Positions 7,508 through 15,337 are shown, numbered from the stretch's first letter. The stretch: 17,843 nt of DNA from Beijerinckiaceae bacterium (GCA_027346205.1 DAIESR010000054.1:1-17843); one strand, 5' to 3'. Numbers and translations: made by a program. Notes: generated by a model not told the origin, from the letters alone.

Positions 7508-7825
7508 ATGAACATGATTTCGAACGCGAAGACCTATTTGCTTTCTGAAGTGCTCGACATCAAGGCGGCTTTGCCGCTGGCCGAAGGTCTGTTGGGGCAG
7601 CGGGGCTCAGAGCTTGTCATCGATGCTTCCCGCGTCGAGCGGCTCGGGGCGCAATCGCTCCAGATCCTGATGTCCGCCGTCTCGACTTGGCACGCGGACG
7701 GTCTGTCGATCGAGTTCGTTGATCCATCGGAGCCTTTCGTTCAGGCGCTCGAGCTGCTCGGCGTGGAGCCTATGACCTTTCTGAGTGGCAGTCATGCCCC
7801 GGCTGACGATCTCGGATTGAATTGA
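7508..7825 (+). CDS. STAS-domain protein (anti-sigma-factor-antagonist fold)
   Basis: From ATG 7508 the protein is 105 residues. An in-frame ATG at 7514 is an alternative, and the longer frame from 7463 has no support. It is a single STAS domain: strand ELVIDASRVERLGAQSLQIL with the loop Ser that is phosphorylated in anti-anti-sigma factors, then VSTWHADGLSIEFVDPS and the final helix FVQALELLGVE. Small stand-alone STAS proteins of this type occur in alphaproteobacteria near chemotaxis or partner-switching genes, but no kinase or phosphatase partner is beside it here. It is likely a cytoplasmic regulator with an unknown partner. It ends 61 bp before the convergent reductase gene. Confidence 0.82.
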   Translation: MNMISNAKTYLLSEVLDIKAALPLAEGLLGQRGSELVIDASRVERLGAQSLQILMSAVSTWHADGLSIEFVDPSEPFVQALELLGVEPMTFLSGSHAPADDLGLN

Positions 7826-7886
7826 TCTGTAGGGATCGTGCGTCGTTTTGATGATCTCGGCGCAGCCTTCCCGAAATATGGTCACA

Positions 7887-9419
7887 TCACGCTTTTTCGA
7901 GAGCGACTTCCGCCGATAGGCTGGCGCGATCTCGCCCCATGCTCACGATAGCCAGCGTCTTGCCGGCCAAAGAGAAGGTCGCGACGAAATTCTGCGCCGC
8001 GATCTCGCCGTCGATTGTGATCGCATCCCAATGTTCGGCGTGGCCGACATAACTGATCGATGTGTCGTAGTGCTGGCTCCAGAAGAAGGGGACGGCATCG
8101 AAACGCTCGCGACGGCCGAGAATGTTGCGCGCGGCCACCTGGCCTTGCCGCTCGGCGACGACCCAATGCTCGACGCGTATCCGTTCGCCGCTGTGCCGAT
8201 CCGGCCAGCGGGCGATGTCGCCTGCGGCATAAATATCGGGCGCACTCGTCCGCAGAAATTCATCGACCAACACGCCGCGATCGATGGCGAGCCCCGCGGC
8301 TTCCGCGAGTGCGATCGCCGGGCGCACGCCGATGCCGACGACGACGAGATCAGCCGGGATCTTTTCGCCGCTGGTAAGCGTGACGGACTCGGTGTCGATT
8401 GCCGCCGGCTTCGTTTCGAGATGGAAAATGACGCCATGCGCCTTGTGTAAGGAAAGCACCATCTCGCCTATAGCTGGTCCCATGATGCGCTCCATCGGAA
8501 GATGGTCGGGCGCGACGACATGCACATCGAGTTCGCGCTGGCGCAAGGCCGCGGCGGCTTCGAGCCCGATGAAGCTCGCGCCGATCACGACGCATCGTTT
8601 GGCCGTGCTGGCGGCTGCGATCAGCGCGCGGCAATCGGCGAGGCTGCGCAGCAGATGAACATGGGGCAGGTTGGCGCCGGGTACATCGAGCCGCACTGGC
8701 TCGGCGCCAGTCGCAAGCAGCAGTGCGCCATAGCCGAGCCGGTCGCCATTTTCGAATTGCAGAGTCTTAGCCGCCGGATCGATGCTGGTGACGCGAACAC
8801 CGAGTCTAAGGTCGATCTTCTGTTCGGTATAGAAGCTCGGTGCGCGCAGCGGCACCCATTCGCTTTGTGCATGGCCAGAGAGAAAATCCTTTGACAGGAC
8901 CGGGCGGTCGTAAGGAGGGTCCATATCCGCGCTGAGCAGAATGACGGAGCCGGCATAGCCTTCCCGCCGCAGGGTTTCGGCCGCCGCATTGCCGGCGCCA
9001 CCTCCACCGATGATGACGATGGATTCGGGAAGGCCCGTCGGCGCGAGCATGGGCTGAGGTGTCGCGGTCATGCGTTCACGCACGAAGACCATTTCATTGC
9101 TCTGCTCGATGCGCCAGCATGGGAGATCGTTCAGCGACGGAGGCCGCAAAGCTCTTCCATTGCGCAAGCTGAAACAGGCGTGATGCCAAGGACAGCGAAT
9201 CGTATCATCGACGACGAGACCATCGACGAGGGGGGCGCCGTAATGGCTGCATGTGGCGCCGATCGCATGGATCTCGGTTCCCTGGCGCACGAGCAGGACC
9301 GCCTCGTCGCCGACATGGCCTTGTACCATGCCACCATCCGGCACTTGGGCCGTTGCGATCCCCTTTGTGAGATCAGGCGTTGAATTGCCTGGTTCTGATT
9401 CGCTCATGCTCATCCCCAT
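7887..9419 (-). CDS. Rieske-domain FAD/NAD(P)-dependent oxidoreductase (AIFM3-like)
   Basis: This 510-residue fusion has two parts. Residues about 20-117 form a Rieske [2Fe-2S] domain with C57-x-H59 and C76-x2-H79. Residues 132-510 form a glutathione-reductase-type flavoprotein: an FAD-binding GGGGAGNAAAE (138-148), an NAD(P)-binding VVIGASFIGLEAA (277-289) and the second FAD contact DIYAAGD (395-401). The C-terminal domain matches ferredoxin-reductase and apoptosis-inducing-factor-like proteins. Electrons probably pass from NAD(P)H through FAD to the Rieske cluster or an outside acceptor. The partner is unknown, and no oxygenase gene is nearby. There is no signal peptide, so it is cytoplasmic. 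Three clustered ATG codons (9419, 9413, 9407) compete as starts. The last has GGGGA about five bases upstream, so the protein may begin MSESEPG. It is divergent from xoxF, 516 bp away. Confidence 0.9.
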   Translation of the reverse strand: MGMSMSESEPGNSTPDLTKGIATAQVPDGGMVQGHVGDEAVLLVRQGTEIHAIGATCSHYGAPLVDGLVVDDTIRCPWHHACFSLRNGRALRPPSLNDLPCWRIEQSNEMVFVRERMTATPQPMLAPTGLPESIVIIGGGGAGNAAAETLRREGYAGSVILLSADMDPPYDRPVLSKDFLSGHAQSEWVPLRAPSFYTEQKIDLRLGVRVTSIDPAAKTLQFENGDRLGYGALLLATGAEPVRLDVPGANLPHVHLLRSLADCRALIAAASTAKRCVVIGASFIGLEAAAALRQRELDVHVVAPDHLPMERIMGPAIGEMVLSLHKAHGVIFHLETKPAAIDTESVTLTSGEKIPADLVVVGIGVRPAIALAEAAGLAIDRGVLVDEFLRTSAPDIYAAGDIARWPDRHSGERIRVEHWVVAERQGQVAARNILGRRERFDAVPFFWSQHYDTSISYVGHAEHWDAITIDGEIAAQNFVATFSLAGKTLAIVSMGRDRASLSAEVALEKA

Positions 9420-9935
9420 AGCTTTGCAAGACGTTGGACCGAGGTAACCTAGGCCGGATCATGCCGATGGATCACGTCGGCAGCTCGTGCCTCGAACCCC
9501 ATGCAATGGTCAGCCTTCATGCTCGACAAGGCTCGTCGATCAGTCGGGCGGAGCCATGAGTGCAAACGCGGTGCGACGCCATCATCCATGAAAATATCAT
9601 TCGTCTTTCATGAATATATCGTTCGATGATTACGATCATGACAGTCTGCGTCACGAGTAGAGCCTTATAAAATATGTAAGACAGCCCTTCGAGAAGTGCG
9701 AACCATTGATATCGATCGGCATGAAGCTTCGACGCGACAAAAGAGACGAAAGCTTTATCGACGATTGAATGCTTTGCATTGGAGTTCATCAAAAAAATCC
9801 GGAACTGGCAAACGGTCGCTGACGTTAAATATCTGCAAGCCCGCCGAACAGTTTTGGCAAGGATAGTTGATGTCTAAGTCATAACGCCAGCGCGGGTGTC
9901 GTTGGGGCGGGGAGGCTATGCCGGGAGATGCCAAA
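9420..9935. other. Divergent intergenic region upstream of xoxF
   Basis: A 516-base gap, noticeably AT-richer between about 9580 and 9800 than the flanking genes. It must hold promoters for xoxF and for the reductase gene. Seen: a dyad AGGT-A-ACCT just upstream of the reductase, and a 22-bp-phased direct repeat (9587-9625, listed separately). A minus-strand open frame at 9517-9792 (91 codons, one hydrophobic stretch) has mixed codon use and a weak ribosome site. I do not call it a gene. Confidence 0.5.
9587..9625. repeat. Direct repeat with 22-bp period upstream of xoxF
   Basis: CATGAAAATATCATTCG (9587-9603) recurs as CATGAATATATCGTTCG (9609-9625). There are 15 matches in 17 positions, and the start-to-start distance is 22 bp, about two helical turns. 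Repeats on one face of the helix are typical of binding sites for response regulators. The centre lies about 330 bp upstream of the xoxF start. The functional role is inference. Confidence 0.55.
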
Positions 9936-11762
9936 ATGCGCAACGTCTGGATAATGAGCTGTGTCAGTGTCGCAGCGATCTTTGCCGCAACGACGACGAC
10001 AATGGCCAATGAGAACTTGGAGAAAATGTCGCAGAACCCGAAAGATTGGGTGATGCAGTCCGGCAATTATGCCAATTGGCGCTATTCGTCGCTGAAGCAG
10101 ATCAACGCGAGCAATGTGAAGAATCTACAAGTTGCATGGACCTTCTCGACCGGGGTTCTCCGTGGCCATGAGGGCGGACCGCTCGTCATCGGCGATGTCA
10201 TGTATCTGGTCACGCCTTTCCCCAACACTGTCTACGCGCTCGATCTCAACGAGCAAGGCAAGATCCTCTGGAAATATGAGCCGAAGCAGGACCCCGCCGT
10301 CATTCCGGTGATGTGTTGCGACACTGTCAACCGTGGCGTTCAATATGCCGATGGCAAGATCATTCTCCATCAGGCCGATACGACGCTTGTCGCGCTTGAT
10401 GCCAAGACCGGCAAGGTTGATTGGTCGGTCAAGAACGGCGACCCGAAGATGGGCGAAACCGGAACCATGGCGCCGCTGATCGTCAAGAACATGGTTATTG
10501 TCGGCGATTCGGGCGGCGAGTTCGGTGTCCGTGGCGATATCACAGCCTATAATCTTGATACCGGCAAACGTGTGTGGCGAGCCTATTCCACAGGTCCTGA
10601 CAAGGACATGCTCGTCGATCCCGAAAAGACGACAGATCTTGGCAAGCCGATCGGCAAGAATTCCAGCCTGGAGTCATGGAAGGGCGATCAATGGAAGATC
10701 GGCGGCGGCACGGTCTGGGGCTGGATCTCCTATGATCCGAAGCTCAACCTCATCTATTACGGCACGTCCAACCCGGGCACATGGAATCCGACGCAGCGGC
10801 CCGGCGACAATAAATGGTCGACCTCGATCATTGCGCGCGATCCCGACACAGGCATGGCCAAATGGGTCTATCAAATGACGCCGCATGATCAATGGGATTA
10901 CGACGGCGTCAACGAGATGATGCTTGCCGATCTCAAGATCGACGGCAAGGAACGCAATGTTCTCGTTCATCCCGATCGCAATGGCTTCCTCTATGTCATG
11001 GATCGCGCCAATGGCGACTTGATCAGCGCGAACAAATACGACCCATCGGTGAATTGGGCCACCAAGATCGATATGGACAAAAGCTCGAAGAACTACGGTC
11101 GTCCCGAAGTGGTCGCCAAATATGCTCCGGGCTCCAATGGTGTTGACGTCAATTACTCGGGGATCTGTCCGGCCGCGCTCGGCACCAAGGACCAGCAACC
11201 ATCGAGCTATTCGCCCGAGACTGGCCTCTTCTACATACCGACGAACCATGTCTGTATGGATTACGAGCCCTTCCATGTGAGCTACACGGCGGGCCAGCCC
11301 TATGTGGGTGCGACTCTGTCCATGTATCCGCCGAAGGGCGAGAGCAATATGGGCAATTTCATTGCCTGGGACGCGAGTAAAGGCAAGATCGTTTGGACGG
11401 ACCCGGAGCAATTCTCGGTCTGGTCCGGCGCTTTGTCGACCGGCGGAGGCATTGTCTTCTACGGCACGCTCGAAGGCTATATGAAGGCGGTGGACGCCAA
11501 GACCGGCAAGGAACTCTATAAGTTCAAGACGCCGTCCGGCATCATCGGCAATGTCATGGCCTATGAGCACAATGGCAGAGAGTATGTCGCCGTGCTCTCC
11601 GGCGTCGGCGGTTGGGCCGGTATCGGGCTCGCGGCGGGTCTCACCAATCCGCATGCCGGTCTTGGTGCCGTCGGCGGCTATGCGGCGCTCTCGAATTATA
11701 CGGCGCTCGGCGGTCAGCTCACAGTCTTTGCGTTGCCGGCGAGCTACAGCACGCATGAGTGA
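9936..11762 (+). CDS. xoxF: Lanthanide-dependent methanol dehydrogenase, XoxF
   Basis: This periplasmic PQQ enzyme oxidises methanol to formaldehyde or formate and passes electrons to a cytochrome c. From ATG 9936 it is 608 residues, the usual length. GGGAG eight bases upstream supports this start, whereas an ATG at 9918 has its GGAGG only two bases away. A signal peptide (residues 1-25, cut near TTMA) is followed by the eight-bladed propeller. Diagnostic residues are present: the vicinal disulfide Cys127-Cys128, Glu195 and Asn279 as metal ligands, catalytic Asp321, and Asp323 in DYDG. The calcium enzyme MxaF has Ala at the last position; Asp there marks the lanthanide form. [10 protein letters not shown] and [13 protein letters not shown] are also typical. 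The gene is monocistronic here, without xoxG or xoxJ, and ends at a strong hairpin. It resembles the XoxF5 clade, though that finer placement is by eye. Confidence 0.96.
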   Translation: MRNVWIMSCVSVAAIFAATTTTMANENLEKMSQNPKDWVMQSGNYANWRYSSLKQINASNVKNLQVAWTFSTGVLRGHEGGPLVIGDVMYLVTPFPNTVYALDLNEQGKILWKYEPKQDPAVIPVMCCDTVNRGVQYADGKIILHQADTTLVALDAKTGKVDWSVKNGDPKMGETGTMAPLIVKNMVIVGDSGGEFGVRGDITAYNLDTGKRVWRAYSTGPDKDMLVDPEKTTDLGKPIGKNSSLESWKGDQWKIGGGTVWGWISYDPKLNLIYYGTSNPGTWNPTQRPGDNKWSTSIIARDPDTGMAKWVYQMTPHDQWDYDGVNEMMLADLKIDGKERNVLVHPDRNGFLYVMDRANGDLISANKYDPSVNWATKIDMDKSSKNYGRPEVVAKYAPGSNGVDVNYSGICPAALGTKDQQPSSYSPETGLFYIPTNHVCMDYEPFHVSYTAGQPYVGATLSMYPPKGESNMGNFIAWDASKGKIVWTDPEQFSVWSGALSTGGGIVFYGTLEGYMKAVDAKTGKELYKFKTPSGIIGNVMAYEHNGREYVAVLSGVGGWAGIGLAAGLTNPHAGLGAVGGYAALSNYTALGGQLTVFALPASYSTHE

Positions 11763-11804
11763 GTACGCAACGCGGAGAGAGATCGATATTGCATAGGTGA
11801 TACG

Positions 11805-11836
11805 TTGCCGCCGTCCCTTTCATGGGACGGCGGCAA
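11805..11836. terminator. Bidirectional hairpin terminator between xoxF and glycerate kinase
   Basis: TTGCCGCCGTCCC (11805-11817) pairs perfectly over 13 bp with GGGACGGCGGCAA (11824-11836) across a 6-base loop. It lies 42 bases after the xoxF stop and one base before the stop of the convergent gene, so it can end transcription from both sides. There is no long T tract on either side. Confidence 0.85.
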
Positions 11837-11837
11837 A

Positions 11838-13115
11838 TCATGTCTGCGCTTCGGCCGTGATCAGAATGGCGCGAAAATCATTCACATTCGTCAGGGTCGG
11901 GCCGGTGACGACGCTATCGCCCAAGGCTTCGAAGAAGCCATGTCCGTCATTATTGTCGAGACTGTCTTTCGGCTTGATGCCTTTGGCCCAAGCCCGTGCG
12001 AGGCTGTCGGGGCCGACATAGGCGCCGGCGATCTCTTCGAGCCCGTCGACTCCGTCTGTGTCGCCCGCCAGCGCGTGAATGCCCGAATGGCCATCGAGCG
12101 CCAGGGCCAGAGCCAGCAGGAATTCCACATTGCGGCCGCCGCGACCCTTGCCGCGCACCGTTACTGTCGTCTCGCCGCCGGACAGGAGAATGCAAGGCGC
12201 TGCGAAAGGCTCGCCGCGTCGCGCGATCTGAAGGGCGATCGCCGCCATCACCTTGCCGACGTCGCGCGACTCGCCTTCGATCCGATCGCTGAGAACATGT
12301 ACGGCGATGCCTTTCTGTCGCGCCAAAGCCGCTGCGGCATCGAGCGCCATCTGCGGCGTGGCGATCATTCGCACTTCGGAATTGGCAAGCCGCGGATCGC
12401 CGGGTTTGACCGTCTCACCGCGACCGCTTGCGAGGATCACGCGAACATTGTCGGGCACGGCAATGCCATAGCGATCGATGATCGCTAGCGCATCGGCGCA
12501 AGTGGTCGGATCGGCGATCGTCGGGCCGGAGCCGATGTCGGTTGGATCATCGCCCGGCACGTCGGAAATCAGGAATGTGACGAGACGCGCCGGATGGCAG
12601 GCGAGCGCGAGCCGTCCGCCTTTGATCGCCGAGAGATGCCGGCGCACGCAATTCATTTCGCTGATCGTGGCACCGCATTTGAGCAAGGCTCGGCTGACCG
12701 CCTGCTCATCGGCGAGATCGAGCCCGTCGAGCGGCAGCGGCAGCAATGCGGAAGCGCCGCCAGACATCAAGCAAAGGACGAGATCATCTTCGGTGAGGCC
12801 GGCGACCTTGGCGAGAATCTTCTGTGCGCCGTCGAGGCCGGCCGCATCTGGCACGGGATGGGCGGCTTCGATCACTTCGATCTTTTGTGTCGGGAGACTA
12901 TGGCCATAGCGCGTGACGACGAGGCCCGAATAATCCACCGGCCAAGCCGCCTCGACCGCCGCGGCCATGGCGGCAGCGGCCTTGCCGGCGCCGATGACGA
13001 TGGTGCGTCCCTTCGGCGGCGGCGGCAGATGCCGCGCCAGCACACAGGCCGGGTCGGCGGCGGCGATCGCCGCATCGAACAAAGACCGCAACAAAGCACG
13101 AGGTTCGTCGATCAT
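11838..13115 (-). CDS. gckA: Glycerate 2-kinase (MOFRL / TtuD family)
   Basis: This enzyme phosphorylates D-glycerate to 2-phosphoglycerate, a step of the serine cycle for C1 assimilation and of glyoxylate metabolism. From ATG 13115 it is 425 residues, the normal length; an ATG at 13181 would add 22 unmatched basic residues. Family signatures visible are the N-terminal IVIGAGKAAAAMA, LCLMSGGASALLPLP, the LISDVPGDDPTDIGSGPT loop, and the C-terminal MOFRL segment with LSGGETTVTVRGKGRGGRN and AGDTDGVDG. Proteins of this family are sometimes labelled hydroxypyruvate reductase, but the kinase role is established for GckA of methylotrophs. Lying next to xoxF supports a methylotrophic role, though they are convergent and not an operon. 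The ribosome site is weak. Confidence 0.9.
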   Translation of the reverse strand: MIDEPRALLRSLFDAAIAAADPACVLARHLPPPPKGRTIVIGAGKAAAAMAAAVEAAWPVDYSGLVVTRYGHSLPTQKIEVIEAAHPVPDAAGLDGAQKILAKVAGLTEDDLVLCLMSGGASALLPLPLDGLDLADEQAVSRALLKCGATISEMNCVRRHLSAIKGGRLALACHPARLVTFLISDVPGDDPTDIGSGPTIADPTTCADALAIIDRYGIAVPDNVRVILASGRGETVKPGDPRLANSEVRMIATPQMALDAAAALARQKGIAVHVLSDRIEGESRDVGKVMAAIALQIARRGEPFAAPCILLSGGETTVTVRGKGRGGRNVEFLLALALALDGHSGIHALAGDTDGVDGLEEIAGAYVGPDSLARAWAKGIKPKDSLDNNDGHGFFEALGDSVVTGPTLTNVNDFRAILITAEAQT

Positions 13116-13262
13116 CGTGTCGCCAGGACCCGCTTTTTTGATTTTTGTCTCTCTGTCCTGCGCGCGGCAGGCACGCACCATACTGCCGCTGCGTGCCTCG
13201 CCTCGTCAGACAAACTTTGCCGCGTCGGGTTCGTGGCGATCAGCCTTCGGACTTGGTCTCAC

Positions 13263-13310
13263 GCATGATCTCATCCGAAAAGTCTGCAACTTCTCGGAAT
13301 TATATTCTAG
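13263..13310. repeat. Rhizobial-type intergenic palindromic element overlapping a gene end
   Basis: CCGAAAAGT (13275-13283) pairs with ACTTCTCGG (13289-13297) with one mismatch across a 5-base loop. The unit opens with GCATGATC and ends with TTCTAG. This is the common GCATGATC...CCGAAAA...TTTTCGG...CTCTAG element of Hyphomicrobiales genomes in slightly decayed form. Its last bases supply the TAG stop of the minus-strand gene at 13307-13537. Confidence 0.6.
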
Positions 13311-13537
13311 CCGTGGATGCGCTTGAAATCGCCGATCGCGAAATCGAAATAGCTTTGGATGTCGTAGGTGACACCCTTTTCTTTGAAACGGTCGATGCGC
13401 ACCGAATAGCTCCCCAGCTCCTTCTGGGTGGCTTTGTCGATGAACAAGACATCATAGCTGTTGTTGCTCTTGTCTTCGAGCGTGAAGGCTTCGATCGTCT
13501 TGCCTGCACAGTTGAATTCGGTCGTCGGTAGCGCCAC
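13307..13537 (-). CDS. Small protein of unknown function, 76 residues
   Basis: A textbook ribosome site, AAGGAG with an 8-base spacer, points to a GTG start at 13537, giving 76 residues beginning ALPTTEFNCAGK after the start. A longer frame from ATG 13588 would place this ribosome site inside the gene. There is no signal peptide or membrane segment. The sequence alternates hydrophobic and polar residues in a way that suggests beta strands (TIEAFTLED, YDVLFIDK, LGSYSVRID) and ends with the aromatic YDIQSYFDFAIGDFKRIHG. One cysteine is present (residue 9). I do not recognise the family. It lies 153 bp downstream of an Rrf2 regulator gene on the same strand, which may or may not be functional linkage. 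The stop codon falls inside a palindromic repeat element. Confidence 0.75.
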   Translation of the reverse strand: MALPTTEFNCAGKTIEAFTLEDKSNNSYDVLFIDKATQKELGSYSVRIDRFKEKGVTYDIQSYFDFAIGDFKRIHG

Positions 13538-13690
13538 AGTGGAAACTCCTTCAATTCCGGCCAAAGAGCCGGTGTCTGGCGGTCCCATACACCAGGACAG
13601 CGGCTTCGGCTAGACGGTGGATTGCCGGGATAAGCCCGCGCGTGGAGCAGGCTTGCGACGCCTCCTGGTGGCGTCAGATGGCTGGTGGCG

Positions 13691-14140
13691 TTAGATCACA
13701 TAAGTCAAAGCTGGTTCGCCGCTTTCCGCCGCCCTCCGCATGTCGGCCAGCGTGCGGTTGTCGAGCACGGCTGCGATCGCTTCGCGCGCTTCGAGCATGA
13801 TGAGTCTGACCCCGCAACGACCTTCGTCGTCGCAATCGTCGCAGCGCCGGTAGGAACTCTTGCTGGCGCATTGAATCGGCGCCAGAGGTCCATCCAGAAT
13901 GCGGATGATATGGCCGACCATGATGTGCTGGGGCGGCTTGGCCAAAGTGTAGCCGCCGCCTTTACCTTTTTTCGAATTGACGAAACCAGCGTTGCGCAAT
14001 TCGCCGAGGATCGTATCGAGGAATTTCTTGGGAATGTGGTTTGCTTCGGCGATCTCATTCACCAGCGAAGGCTCACCTGGCAGCCGACCGGCCAGATGCA
14101 TCATGGCTTTGAGCCCGTATTTTCCTTTTTTTGTGAGCAT
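13691..14140 (-). CDS. Rrf2-family transcriptional regulator with four cysteines
   Basis: This 149-residue protein starts MLTKKGKYGLKAM, the family N-terminus. A winged helix-turn-helix follows (about 26-67: VNEIAEANHIPKKFLDTILGEL, then the GKGGGYTLAK wing). The sensor region carries Cys91, Cys100, Cys103 and Cys109 (C-x8-C-x2-C-x5-C). IscR, NsrR and RsrR use three cysteines or other ligands for an Fe-S cluster, so this protein may hold a cluster or sense thiols or sulfur, but the spacing is not a standard one I can name. In alphaproteobacteria close relatives are often annotated as cysteine or sulfur metabolism regulators. A dyad at 14210-14229 upstream is a candidate autoregulatory operator. 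Confidence 0.92.
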   Translation of the reverse strand: MLTKKGKYGLKAMMHLAGRLPGEPSLVNEIAEANHIPKKFLDTILGELRNAGFVNSKKGKGGGYTLAKPPQHIMVGHIIRILDGPLAPIQCASKSSYRRCDDCDDEGRCGVRLIMLEAREAIAAVLDNRTLADMRRAAESGEPALTYVI

Positions 14141-14209
14141 CGCGATGCGATCACCGGACCCTGCTTCGCCTTATTCCTTCGGTTCAATAGGAATTGCACC
14201 GGCAAATGT

Positions 14210-14229
14210 CCATTAGTTTTATAGAATGG
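14210..14229. promoter_or_regulatory. Candidate operator dyad upstream of the Rrf2 gene
   Basis: CCATT (14210-14214) and AATGG (14225-14229) form a perfect inverted repeat separated by ten AT-rich bases. On the minus strand the spacer contains TATAAA, a possible -10 box for the Rrf2 gene that starts at 14140. A dimeric winged-helix regulator could bind here and repress its own promoter. This is inference from position and symmetry only. Confidence 0.35.
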
Positions 14230-14278
14230 CACTGGATTTAGCTGCGGAGAAATGGCTGGAGCATGGCAGCATAGCTCA

Positions 14279-15109
14279 TCACGAGCGGGTCATCAGCTCG
14301 ACCGCCAAGGCATAGATTCGAAACCGCGTCGGCTCGGGCAATGTGGCGAGCGTTTCGAGATAGAGCTGGCCGATCTGGCACATCCGCAGATTGGAGATCG
14401 GCGGCGTCGGCTTCTTACCATCGAGAATGGCACCTATCTCGGTCTCGTCCAGACCCTTTTGCTTGAGCGCATTTTCGAGGAGCTCGAAATCCTTGTCGCT
14501 CGGCGGCGCACGCTCGATTTTCTTCGCGCGCCCATCATCGATCGCATTGAGGCCGGCGATCGCCATATTGGCGACGAGCGCGCGATTCTCCGCTGAAAAC
14601 TCGAAAAAGGCTTGGCTCGCGCCGCCGTAGAGGAAATCGACACAGAGCTGCGGATTCTTGGCGGCCAGAGCTCGCATCATTGCGAGTTGCATGTCGAAGA
14701 TGCGCGACAGCGTGGGCCCATCCGCCTTGGCCGCCATGGCGCCTCTCGACAGGCGCAGGGCGCGCACCGCTTCCGACAGAAGCGAATCGACATTGGTCAT
14801 GTCGGCGCCTTCAAGCGATTGCTTCGCGAAACTATCGAGGATCACGTCATATTCATGTGGCAGCACCTGCTTCAGCCGGGTGAAGAAGCGCATATAGTTC
14901 GGGGCAGCGGATGCCAGCCGCGCTTCGATCTTTTCCCGCGCCGCGCGCACTTGGTCAGCGGTGGGCGTCTCATTCGACTTTTGGAATGCCGCCACCGCGG
15001 GTGATTGATCGGCGCGGTGCGCGAGATCCGCCTCGAAGAGAAGGTTTGCGCCAAGGACCAGCGCCAGTATGGCGGCGAGGCTCAAAAGCGCGAGCCGCAA
15101 AATAATCAT
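14279..15109 (-). CDS. Unknown membrane-anchored, helix-rich protein, 276 residues
   Basis: From ATG 15109 the protein opens directly with a hydrophobic anchor (IILRLALLSLAAILALVLGANLL). An ATG at 15172 would add 21 polar residues before it. After the anchor the protein is polar and probably all-helical, with no transmembrane segment, so it should project into the periplasm. Two cysteines stand out: NPQLCVDFLYGG in the middle and LRMCQIGQLYLETL near the C-terminus. They could form a disulfide. No catalytic motif is seen and I do not recognise the family. A perfect 14-bp palindrome sits immediately before the chosen start codon. Neighbours on the same strand are an Rrf2 regulator (138 bp downstream) and a cytochrome c (upstream, beyond a hairpin). 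Confidence 0.78.
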   Translation of the reverse strand: MIILRLALLSLAAILALVLGANLLFEADLAHRADQSPAVAAFQKSNETPTADQVRAAREKIEARLASAAPNYMRFFTRLKQVLPHEYDVILDSFAKQSLEGADMTNVDSLLSEAVRALRLSRGAMAAKADGPTLSRIFDMQLAMMRALAAKNPQLCVDFLYGGASQAFFEFSAENRALVANMAIAGLNAIDDGRAKKIERAPPSDKDFELLENALKQKGLDETEIGAILDGKKPTPPISNLRMCQIGQLYLETLATLPEPTRFRIYALAVELMTRS

Positions 15110-15123
15110 GAGGACGCGTCCTC
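15110..15123. promoter_or_regulatory. Perfect 14-bp palindrome touching a start codon
   Basis: GAGGACGCGTCCTC is its own reverse complement and directly precedes the minus-strand ATG at 15109. It contains GAGG, the only ribosome-site-like bases nearby (10 bases from ATG). In RNA it could pair between molecules or fold poorly on itself. As DNA it could be an operator. Its function is unknown. Confidence 0.4.
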
Positions 15124-15337
15124 GCCTTGACGCGGCGTCGCGATTCGGCGCCAAAATTCCATAGCGGAACATTGCCCCCGTTGACGCTTTTCCCGCAAGT
15201 CCGATTGTGCGAGGATTTCAACTTGAGCTTCGAAAGCTGGGCATAGGTCGGCAGAGCTTTGCGAGGCTAGAAGAGTTATGACAAGACAGCTTATGCTATT
15301 ATTTTTAAGTCAATAAAACAATGGCTTAAAGCATGTG

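Noticed and set aside
9517-9792. Possible 91-residue minus-strand protein with one hydrophobic stretch, upstream of xoxF
   Set aside because: Weak ribosome site, mixed third-position use, no family resemblance, and the C-terminal third looks random. Left as unproven.
9853-9870. Sigma-54-like TTGGCAAGGATAGTTGAT upstream of xoxF
   Set aside because: The conserved GC of the -12 element is TG here; the match is too weak to call.
10674-11756. 360-codon open frame on the minus strand inside xoxF
   Set aside because: Lies wholly antisense to a certain gene, with Arg/His/Ile-rich composition typical of a shadow frame in GC-rich DNA.
12594-13268. 224-codon plus-strand frame opposite the glycerate kinase
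   Set aside because: Antisense to a well-supported gene; Arg-, His- and Gly-rich with no domain.
13657-13675. GACGCC/GGCGTC hairpin downstream of the Rrf2 gene
   Set aside because: Only 6 bp with a 7-base loop and no T run on either strand; could be chance in GC-rich DNA.
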